A stretch of DNA of 64,000 nt from Mactromeris polynyma. Its lineage: Eukaryota > Mollusca > Bivalvia > Venerida > Mactridae. Both the position numbers and the translations under genes were made by a program. Location: positions 37,916,401-37,980,400 of the forward strand of contig JASFXZ010000004.1 in the NCBI GenBank assembly GCA_032209605.1. Direction: 5' to 3'. Under the pieces are notes generated by a model. The model was not told where the DNA came from. It did not search any database and saw only the letters and a list, made by a program, of their open reading frames with translations. Within the stretch, counting starts at the first letter, position 1, and each line of letters starts with the position of its first letter. Below, in pieces: positions 38,601 to 50,600 of this stretch.

Positions 38601-41600
38601 AGGAAATTAAGATGCGAGAGTATTGGGTGCAGTGGTTTATCTTAATGGTAAATAATTACAATGTATGCAAAACATTGGGGGTTGTGCAAGTATCTCACGG
38701 TCCTTATGGGAAGGGGCTCTGTGTTTTTGAAACAGTTTTGTCATGTACTATTTAAAATATTATTTTGTAAAAGTTAAGTTTTCCTCACCATGACAACACT
38801 GACAAGGTGCCAGTGATTTTAAGACAAGTTAAAAATTTACCACATGGGAACCATTAAACTTTTATACATATAAATTTTCCCTCATAGTTGCTATGTAACA
38901 AAATGTAACATGTCAAACGACCATAAAAATAATGTATTTTAAATTGCCATCACTGTATGAAATACTTACCTGTGTATTTATAGTTAATGTACAGAATGTA
39001 TATAACATTTGAACTGACATATTTCATGAGCGAAAACATTCCTCCAGGTATTACATGTACTTCACAAACATTTAAGTTGTAAATTATTTAAAGCAAATAC
39101 CATTAGGTCACCACAATCAATGTAGTCCTTGCTTGTTTTAGGATAAGAATTCAAAATACTTAAAATGCAACAATGTTTGTATAAGTTCATGAATTGTGTA
39201 ATCCACTTGACCAGCCTTTATTGATTTAATGTTGAACAATATTTAGAACTGATTGATCTAGTCCGATGGGTAAGGCCAAAAAAAATAATATCTGTGTTTA
39301 GGGTAACGGTCTCAAAAATGATAGGTAGGATAGGGACAAAGTTTTTTTTTTTTGTTTTTTTTTTGTTTTTTTTTTTCAAAAACAATTAAAAATCGAAAAA
39401 AAATCGAAAAAAAATTCTCCAGGGTTGAAAAAAATCTAGGGTCGGGATTTTTCGACAGGTAGGGTCAGGTTACCCTAAACACAGATATTTTTTTTTAGGC
39501 CTGACTGATTCTTGTTTTAAAATGTCTTCAAAACTCTATGAGCCCAATGATACATGTGTAAGATACATTGTGCTGTCTTAAATATTTATGCAAACAAAAA
39601 TGACTTTATTTGGGAGAAAATGAAATATATATATCTTTTTTTTTTACTTCACTTCTAAAGATTTGTAATCTATGATTCTTACTTTTGGATCAATTTCAGA
39701 AATTCTTACTATTCTTTACTTCAAATATAAGACAGTAAAACACATGAATCAAAATGTGAATAAATCATCTTTAAATAAGTTGTGTTTTTACTTTCAGATA
39801 AAAAGAATTCTTCCTAGTGGTGCTGCCGCCCATTCTGGACAACTTGAAGTTGGGGACCGTCTCATTTCGTGTAACGGAACCAGTCTACGAGCACTTACGC
39901 AGTCTCATTGCTTAGATATTATTAAAGCTGCCAGTAATTGTGGTGATCTACTGTTTGAAGTTATAAGACCAGTTTATACTGGTTCTTCTATGGAAATATC
40001 TGTAACTGTGAATAATGGAATAAATAATAGTGCCAGATTCCTGCCATACGATCCTTCTCAATACAGCCTGAAATCTCAGAGTTACGATCGCAATGTTGAT
40101 ATCATTGTGACAAGTGAAAGTGAGGATTACCTAACTGTGAGTGAGGACGAATATTCAAAGACTGGAAGACTTGCGAATATTCCGGAAGTAGAAGTAAATG
40201 AAGTTTTTGCTACTCACAGTGTGAGATTAGCATATCAAACGCCAATAAATACTATCGAAGAAGAATCAACAGAAACTGATACTGAAATTGTGCAAAGTGA
40301 TGATAATCTTATAGTAGCAAATGATAATATTGAAATAGTTGACTTAAATAAGGCTAACTCTTCACCGTATCATATTCCACTCAAGAAAGGATTACAAAAA
40401 GATTTGTCACATAGGAGTACAGTGTCAATTACTGATAAAGTTCCAAGGATTGACTTAGATGCCATAACCAATAAAATTGAATCTACTTCAAGGTCACCTC
40501 TGCCTAGGTCTGATATTGATCAAGTAAGTCCAAGGTCACCACTACCTACATCTAATATTGATCAGGTTAGTCCAAGATCGCCACTACCAAGCTCTAATAT
40601 AGACCAAGTCAGTCCAAGATCGCCATTACCAAGCTCTAATATAGACCAAGTTAGTCCAAGGTCACCATTACCAAGGTCAAATTTAGACCAAGTCAGTCCA
40701 AGGTCACCATTACCAAGATCAAATTTAGATCAAATTAAATTAAGTCCCAGGTCACCAATTTTAAAGTCTCATATTGATCAGATAAGTCCAACATTAGATG
40801 CACAGAAGTCTAATATAGATCAAACTGAGAAAACAGGTCCCAAGTTACATCCAAAAATAGACAGTAGGTCATCATCTTCAAAGTCACCAGTTCCACAATC
40901 AGATTTAGATAATATAAGCATTAGTTCTTACAATAAGAGGCAGCAGATTCCAAAGGATTCTGATAAACAAACATTAGATTTGCCATATAACTACCCTCAA
41001 GAATTTGTTAATGAAGAAATACCTGTAAGTGACTCTGAAGCCACAAGATACAACCCTTTGTATGAGGACAGTAATCCTAGTGAATACACTGATTCAGAAT
41101 CACAGGACATTTATATTGCTTCACCAAGACTAACTTCTAGAATAAACAAAGAAAAAGCAGCAGACCGTGTTGAAACTAGTGTTGACTCAGAAAATTTAGA
41201 TGTTGCTGTACCACCACCATTAGAGTTTTCAGACTATATATCTAATACAGAGAATACTCCTGTAACATTTATTGATGACATTGAAGTTGATGAGGATGAA
41301 TACAAAAGTGAAGAAAAATATAATTCTAATCATTTAGTTCCAAGTCAAAGTCATCAATTGAGACAAGAAAATACGTGCTTTGGTTACAATTCAAAAACCG
41401 ATGATAGTGACCATCCTGACTTTGGTGACACAGATGAAGATGCAGAATTAGCATTTAACTCTGAACTCACTGCACCATTTGATATTGTTCTCCAAGAACA
41501 AGGAATTTATGATCAGACAAATACGTACTATGAAGAATTAGAAGAGGATTCTGAAGTGAATGAAGATATTTTAAAAGTTGTTACAAGTTATGATGATGGT

Positions 41601-44600
41601 ACTGTTGTAATATCGCAGTTTGAACAGGAAAGTGAAAATAAAGAATATAATTACCCAGAGCACTCAGTTGCCGGATTTAACCAACAAACTCCAGACGAAA
41701 GCACCAAAATGGACATTAACAGTGAAGCTATGCTTAAGAATGCATTGGATATGGAGTATGATCAACTCCCTGAAACGGAAAAGTCTAGAATAATGCTAGG
41801 TCATTACTCTGAAGGGCAGCTAGGGAATGGTGAAATTGACTTTGATGAAAGTTACACTTCCCAACAAGTGGTTGCCACAAATATTGCAAAAGAAATCATT
41901 CAGAATGAGCAAGGTGGAAATGGATATTACATGGAATCAGATGATGAACCTGATGGTTATCCAGATGAAGATGTGCCTGAGGATGCCCCAGATTTGCCAC
42001 CAATGCCACCACCAATGCCAAATGAAGGACCTCCAGAGTTACCTAATAATCCACCACCACAATTCAGTGGGAATGTCTCAGTCAGCGTTGTAACAAATGG
42101 TACAAATGGTGTTGCTGCTGATGAGAACTGGAGTTTCAAAGCTAAACCAGTGGAAAAGGAACTAATGGAATCAAATGATAGGAGTGATAATGGAAGCAAT
42201 GATCAAGATGTTATTGTTCCAGTGAAAGTTGTAAGAAAAACGGAAATTCCCATTGCTAATGACAAAATAGGACAAGAGGATGATGAAATTATAGTCGCAG
42301 TTAGTGCTAAGCGAGAGTATCAATTACCAGCCACATTCTCAGATAAAGTTCCATCCCCTAGGTCCTCAAGAAAGAACGAGGATGACGAACAACCAACAGT
42401 TACCATAAATTCCTCAAAGTCACCTCCTCCAGTACTTCCAAAACCTAAGAAAAAGATTATTTCTGAAGTAGAAAATGTTCGGGTTATTGAAGAAGAAACT
42501 ATAGTTCCTACTGTTGCAAAAACAGATAAAGCAAAGCAGTTGGTTAAAGTTATCAGTGTCGTTAAGGCATTGGCTTTAAATGCCAGAGACAAAGATCCTG
42601 ATGTTGTTGATAAAATTGAAAAAGTAGATAAAAAGGACAAACCAAAATCCTTATTTAGTGCTGTGATAAAATTAAGTGGAAAATCTGCTGATTCTGTAGA
42701 AATGTCTCCCCCAAGACATGAACAAATTGTAGCAGATAAAGATAAAATTCAGCTGACTAGACAAATTAGTCGCCAAACTTCACCGCCAACTCAGACTGTT
42801 GTTGAAGAGGTTAAAGATGTGATAAGAAAACCAGTTGCAAATCAAAATGTTTCTGTAAAAGAAAGTAAAAACGATAAGGAAAATTCTCAACCACAGTCTG
42901 ACAACACAAAACCATTGCTAAAAACAAGCATTACAGTTGAAATACCATCAATTGTTGAGCAGTCTCCTGCTAAGCAAAATCCTGAAATTTCTGATTCTTT
43001 GTCTTCAACAGTTCCTCCATTAAATCTTGAATTCGTGTCTGGTGTTCCTAATGACTCCGTATCTCCAAAGAGTGATAAGTCAATGTCATCTGGAAGTGAC
43101 AAATCTGGCGACTTGTCACCCTCATCGAAGTACAAAACAACCATTGGTGTTCCAAAACCTCAGATTCAGAAACCTGTATCAGATGCTGCCAGCGACTTAA
43201 ATAAGCAGGTTGATGAAAAGGTTTCAAAACCAAAGGAACCAGAGAGACGCAGTCTTGCTCCCACTCCACAAATCAAACCTTTGTCTCAAATTAAACCATT
43301 AAGTTTTAATCCAAAATCATTATCACAAACCAGTTCAAGACCTGTGCAATACAAAACAACCATTAGCACTCTTGGTATAAAACCAGGGTTATCACTCAAT
43401 AAAACTATTGGTGCCTCACAGAAAGGAGATCATCCAATCAAACGCATGGAATCGATGCCATTTGAAGTTTCCATCTTGAAAGGAATTCTGGGTATTGGAA
43501 TTAAAACAACAATGACACCAGAAGGTCATGTCAAGGTCACCGAAATTCTTCCAAATGGTCCAGTTGGTAGAGAGGGAAATATAAAGTAAGTACATGTAGA
43601 TGTTTAAATCTCTTTATTAACTTACCTAAACAGTCACTCACTCTGTTCTGATAATCAACCTTTCTTGTGCTCTGTTGTCCTGTTCAGTATTATTTGAATA
43701 CAATTTGGTGGTTCATGGTTCAGGCTCAACTTAATATAGTGAAACTGCTAGGTAACAAAGTCATGAAAATATCACATATGTATGATGAATATAATGGTTT
43801 GTTTGTATCTTAGCACACCAATAAACATTTTGCTCTCACATTGTTAGTTGACATGATCCACAGCAGTTTTTGTGTCTCCGGATTATCAAAGAATAAACAT
43901 TCCAACAGTGATGAGTTAGACAAATTTTTATGGGAGGAAACTGTCAGAATAACTGCTATAGGAATATAAAACTTGTTTAAATAGCTGATACATTTCAGTG
44001 TCGAGTGTTTGCAATAGAATGTGAAGACTACTTTTTGTTAGTTCTAGTATTATATTGTTGATAGTATTTGTTGACTTTTTGATAAAACAATTATAGAAGG
44101 GCACTAACAATACAGGACTAATGTGTTCATTCAATGCTCTGTTCCTTTTGTTTGACTGATGAAAACTTACAAGATATATGCAGTGGACTCTCCTTGGCTT
44201 GAACTCGTCAGAACTGACCCAATTTGGTTCAAGTAAAGCATAGCTCTAGTCAACCGAAGTTGTGTTCAATATATGACTTTTTAATATGCAACATATATGT
44301 ACACAAGCATACATGTAAACATACAGGATAAATGGTATCAATATCAATTCTGAAAAATCAATGTTCATAAACATTGTTCACACTGTATGACTATAAAATT
44401 ACTAGAATAGTTTATTCTACTCGTATAATTATGTTTGTTCATGGTATTATTTCTTTAAGTTTGACAATTGAATCACATGTACAATCATATTGCTAATTAT
44501 CTATCGACAAACAATTCAAAACGAGTGCTGATAGTTTGTAGTGCAATTTTCACAAACCTATCAATATTACCTGGCGATGCCTCTATCGATTTAAACCAAT

Positions 44601-47600
44601 TATGAGATGAGAAAATGCATTGTTTGACCTAAAGTTAAGGTGAGAATTATAAAGCATTTTAGGTTGAAGGGGCCGAATAACACAATGTAATTATAAGGGT
44701 TACCCTGGTAAATTGTGAAACGTTTATATTACTCTTATACCCAGCTTTCACTGATAATGAAATCTCCAAATGCTGACATTATAACGAAATAATCGCACAC
44801 ATTTTTGGCTGTTATTTATTATTTCACTTAATGGTCATGATTCGATGCCCTTCATTTTCTGGGTCAACACTCGTATGAATTACATTAAGATACTATTTCA
44901 CCTCCAATACAAAATCTGATTGAATAAAATCAATATTTCAGTAATTTAATGATACTTATATAAAATTGCTTTAAGTGAAAAAATCGAATTTCCCAATTAA
45001 AAAATCAGATAAAATGACCTTAAGGCGTTTATCTATGTAAACATACTTATATCTCACATTTCTTGTTATCTATTTGCATGGGGTAGGAATGTCTATAGGG
45101 GGTAAGTCAATAAAAATATATATTTGATTTGTAATATCAAATTCCTCCTGGTCTGTATCGAATTTAATTGCCTTCCCTGTTCAATAAAGATCAAATTTTT
45201 GAGGTAAATGGAGTAAGATTTGTTTTTTTACTTACCGTAAAGTTTATATCATGGTAGTTGATTGTTTTCTTTGGACAGCAGAGTGGACTAGATGGAAATT
45301 GTATATTTGTAATTTAGTCAATGGCTTCTGAAAGGCACTTGATATTTTCTTGTAACTTATTTATGTCTTGATTAAGTATAGCTTTAATATAGCTAAAATT
45401 TGTCTAAGCAAATAAGAACATAGGAAATTAAGAAAGTCAGAAATCAATAAACATCAAACATTTGATGTAATACAGTAAAACCTCAATAATAAGACCACCT
45501 TTGGGAACCTTGAAAACTGGTCTTATTATTGAGGTAGTCTTAATATCGAGGTTGAATAAAGAGCAAAACAGTCGAAGTGAACTTGAAAATTGTGGTCTCA
45601 ATTTTGAGCTGGTCTTATTATTGAGGTGGACTATAAGTAAAGTTGTACTGTACATAGACGACAGGAGATAGAATTGTATGCATTTCTGATGGATATTATT
45701 ATCAACCAAATGTGATAAATAAAATTACAGTGCAACCTCCCTAGACAAGCCCTCATCAGAGTAACAGCCTCTATTCAGCTCTTCAACAACATTATCAATG
45801 CTTCAAGTACTTTGAATTTACTATCAATTTAACCTCGTTAGAGCAACAACCTCTCCACAACAGCAAAACATGTGTCTCTCAGCGGGTGTCGCTCTAGAGA
45901 GGTTATACTGTATAGGTGTAGAATTGAATTATGTAGAGCGGTATTTTGCTTCTTTGCACAATGGTTATAGGGTTGAACTTTATCAATCTCATTATGAGGT
46001 ATTATCAGTATGAGGGAAAAAATACAAACAATCAGTCGCATACCTGGAAGTTAATTAGCTCCATTTTGAATGGCAGTTGAACATGGGACATATTGAAAGT
46101 TCCTATGTTTGGAATGTTTTGACTTGTATCGTTACAAAAGCTTTCAGGAAAAATATGTCACTCTGAACATAATACATAAAATATTTTAAATTTTTGCTTT
46201 TCTATTGTAGGGTGGGAGATTACATCCTTTCAATCAACAATACACAATTGGCTGGTCTTACTGATGGAAAAGTACAACAGATACTTCGACTGTTGCCGCG
46301 TGGACTGTCTAAAATTGTTGCATCAGCAGTTTCACCTGACCAGTGTGAAGAAACTGTTTCTGCAGGTGAGTCAATTTGTTTTGATTGATATAATTGACAA
46401 TTTCATCCATTATGTCTCTTAATTGGCACATTAAAGATTTATTTTCTTGTGTTTATGTTACTCAATCTGTTTGGTTTAGGGAATAAACATACAGTTCATT
46501 TTGCAACTTAATGAATGTCATTAAATTTTTGTAATGATTCAACTTAATGTGTTTGCCTTGATAAAGTATTTGGAAATTGGTCATTGAAAAACATCCAATA
46601 ATCATAGATAACACTTCATATTGGATTCAAACTCTCAATCTCTAGATTAAGTAGTCGAGTACTCTAACAAATGAGCACACAACAGAGGTAGTCCAATTTC
46701 AAAATTAATGATATTCTGATGAATTTCACCGGTTTGATGTTTTTTAATACATTTTTGTCGAGCCAGCTATTACTCTATCATTTATCAGGGGATTTTCAAA
46801 TTACTTGGCATAAATATTCACCATGATGAGGTGCTGTGTTACGCGCAAGACCCATGTCCAAAGCTCAAAGGTCAAGATCATACTTAGAGGTCAAAGGTGA
46901 AAACAGGTATTATAGACATGCGCTGTATATCATTATATAACCTTGTTCTCTTCATCTCTTGACATTTGGTGGGTTCCACATGTTGCCCTTGGGCATCTAG
47001 TACTGTCTATATTATTATCTGTTTGTTCGCTTGTAGATGTACAAGAGAAACCTAAGCTTGCAGGTAGACAGTCACTACCACCTACCTTGGGTGAGAAAAC
47101 ATTGTCACCGAGACAAACATCACCATTGTCTTCTCCAAGACTGGCTACTACTGTCACCAAACCTACACTATCTTCTCCAAGACAGCCATCTACCGAACCT
47201 ACACCCTACTCTCCTAGACAAAATAAGTCATCCTCTCCAAGTCAGATTACTATAACAACCAATCCAGATGCTAGTATTCTGTTGACTAAGCAACCCATGG
47301 CAGCCCCTAGATCAATGACTAGCACACAGACTACTGTGAAAGTTGAGCCCCCAAAAGTGGCCCCAAAACCAGTGAAGAAACCTATTTCATCCCCTCAGGA
47401 CTCTCCTAGGGATTTTCAAGGTGAGGAAATGCAATTAGATACTAGATTTTATTATTCATAAGCAACATCATAATTTTTCTTTGTTAATATTTAATTATAT
47501 TTCTAAATTCCCATTGGCAGCCAGACATTACTGAACATTTCCGCATAGGATTATATTTACAACTTTTACATTAAGGAATGCTTTATAATGTTCATCTGGA

Positions 47601-50600
47601 TACCCAAAGATTTTATCAAAGCATTTCCAAGCACATACATACAGAAACTGAATGCTCAGATATCATACATATACCACAAACAGTTTTGTGTTTGTGTTTT
47701 CACTTAAATGCCTTTTCAATCTTTTTAACCATATGCTGACATAGTGTATACATTTTAAATACTTTCAGGAACATCTTCATCCTCTGCTTCACCAGTCACG
47801 TCTCCACGGCAACAAGCATCTCCAAGAACACCTCCAGCTGTTGCCCCAAAACCAAGAAAGACAAAACCAGAAACAGCCAACAAAACTGAAGATCTCACTC
47901 AACCCATTGAAGTAGAAATGTTTGTTTCTATTAATGAAAAGCAGGAGAGTGCACCAAGTCATACTGTTGGTAACATCTTACCTGGATCAGTTAAATATGA
48001 TGTTGTTGAAGCACCAACAAAAGACGGGTGGACTGCTGGAATGGTGTCATCATTGAACTTGAAAAATCCTGTATCAAATAGTGAGATTATAGGTAATGTT
48101 GATGTTGTAAATGACACTAATTCACCTTCAGTTAATGATATGAGCACTGAACACTCTGTTGAAAAGAAGATAGACTCTGAAGAACAAAAGCAAATTGAGA
48201 GTGAGGCCAGAGAGGTTTCTGAACCTGAGAATGAACAGTTGAAAGATGATGTAAAGACTGATGTTTCAATTCTTGCAGATGGTAACCGTTCAAGAACATT
48301 TAGTACCAGTAGCAATGCTTCATCTTATAATGAATTTAAAGAATGTGATGTAGAAGATGATATTAAACCAGAACATATTGCTGAAGAAGAGGAAGTACCA
48401 ATGTCTCCAGTACATAAGGAAGAAGCAACTAATAACGATGAGTATGAATCAGATTTTGAGGATGGTGACAACAATTTAGATGCTGGAGATGAATCGAAGA
48501 ATAAGAAACAAGAACAAGATCCAATTTTGCCTGACAGTGGATTAGACATGGATAGTTTGAAGACGATTGCAGCAAATATTGTTACAGATGTCATTCAGTC
48601 AGTGAAGGAGTCTAACATTATGGTTGATGCTGTAAAAGAAGATGTGAACAGTGACGACAACAGCTCTCCAATTCTGTCTGAGTGCCCGCCTGCCCCTGCA
48701 TCAGAACCCCCTCCAATACCTGCAGACTTGTATTCAACCACAGAGGTGGCGCCTCCACCTCTTCCTGCAAGTCCACCACCTGTACCTGACAAGGATGGTC
48801 CTGAGCCACCTACTGCAGGAGATGTTGGTGTTGCAGTTTCAGTTGTAGATCTAGCCCTATATCCTGATTCAGATCAAAGTAGTGAAGGAGTGGCTGAAAA
48901 CAAGACTGAAAATGAAGATGCTGAGGTGCACGAGGTTGTTGATGTTGTAGATGTTTCTGTCACCAGTAAATTGCATGCTGTAGCACCTGTTGCATCAGAC
49001 ATTTCTGAAAGTTCGAGTCTTGATAATTACAATGTAAAAATAAATGTTGATTCTAATACTCTAATTGATCATGATGTTGATATGAATTTTGATGGTAAAG
49101 GAACTATGAATGAACTTGATGCTTCTTTACCACAGGTTACAGACAATACAAAAGGTCAGGAAGATGAGGCAAAAGTGTCTAATGTAATTGTTGATGACTC
49201 TGATGAAGTTGCAGTAAGCAATGTGATATCTATGTATTCTCAATTAGAAAAATCATTTGAAGTTGAAGAGTCACATGAGGTTGGGGATAATATTAACAAT
49301 GAGGCAAACAATAACAATGTTGACAAAGATGCTGCTTTAAGTGTAGCAATAAATGATGAATCAAGTTGTGATAAAGATAGTGCATCAAATCAATTTGAAA
49401 TTATTCCAAAAGAAAGTGAAGTAGTTGAGTCACCGATATGTGACGGTGTGAATGTTAACACAGTACCAATTAATATAAATGGTCATAAAGACACAGATAA
49501 TAAAACAAAGGATTCCAAACAAGTGGAAAATTGTGCTGAAGATGATGCAAGTCCTAGATCAGTGTCAGATTCTGGAAGTCCTAAATCGGGCAGAAAGTAT
49601 AGCTCTAGGGTGGAAGAGATTCTAAGCCATACAGATGACATACACAGAGGTCAATACAGCCCAGAAGCGGACAAGATGATTAGAAGTAAGTACACCAGTT
49701 TAAAGTTATGATGATGGGAGTGTTAATTACATGTATATAAATTTTACATCATCTCAGTTGAGTTTCGGGCAAATCTGAATATGCGCATACTTTTCAGACT
49801 TATCTAAAGTACCATGAACTGTTACTATATCGTCATCAACAATTTAATGGAAGACTTCTACTTTGCATTTAATTAATTTTCTCTATTATTCATGTTTTTT
49901 ACATAAAAAATTGGACACTTCTAGAAAAACTAAGCATGTTTTCAATCTTAAATAATATATGTCTGTACATCTAGTAGCAACATCACCAACAGTTGGCGGG
50001 AGTCTGTGGGGTGCTCCCCTTTATAATGATCATTTTTGCAAGAAAATGAGCCAGGTGATAATGCTTAAGTTACTGGGTAATTTTACCGACACCCAGCTCT
50101 TACTGACCCCCCTGATATGACATTAATATTGGCATAATTGGAATCTAATTGATCAAGTAGTGTTTGCTAATGCTGTGCTCCACTTAATTTGGGATTTTCT
50201 TTCCTAAACACGAGGTTGTTGCCAATCATATCTACTTTTTGAAAGTATCAGCAATACACTGGTTAACTATTGTCCCCAAAGACGTAAATTGGCCCAAACA
50301 TATGTCTGAACCGTCTATTTAGTAATTATACATGTTCATATCTTATCAAGTAATAAGAACTTAATTTATACGCTGCTTATAAATGAATATTTAGTTATCG
50401 ATATGCGGAGTGAATGAAAATAATAATGAAACAGTGATTAGGTAGAGTACTCAGGGTAGTCTGTGTACATGTATTTGATTTTATGAAAATTCCTGATAAT
50501 TGAGTAACTTACCTTTCAGCTAATGTCGCAGGGGAGTCTGATTCAGAAGGTGAAATTACTGACATATTGTGCTATTTGCTAAGTGTGCTTTTAAAAGTAG

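Larger units (their letters stand above)
17058..39797 (+). other. 22.7-kb intron inside the second PDZ domain
   Basis: Phase 0 on both sides, and the PDZ fold is continuous across it, so no missing exon is required. It contains the 17441-17615, 21486-21895 and 25941-26731 arrays, the perfect inverted repeat at 24656-24723, at least three pogo-like MITEs, several SINEs, a (GATT)n microsatellite and a palindromic MITE at 39273-39501. Remaining stretches are AT-rich with nothing recognisable. Confidence 0.75.
43586..46210 (+). other. Intron splitting the third PDZ
   Basis: 2.6 kb. Contains the second copy of a roughly 500-bp dispersed repeat (44181-44680), a pogo-like MITE (45473-45650) and another inverted-repeat element (45728-45912). 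Otherwise AT-rich with no coding signal. Confidence 0.75.

Noticed and set aside
42320..42640. Antisense ORFs within the giant PDZD2-like exons
   Set aside because: Shadow frames of biased Ser/Asp/Lys-rich coding sequence.
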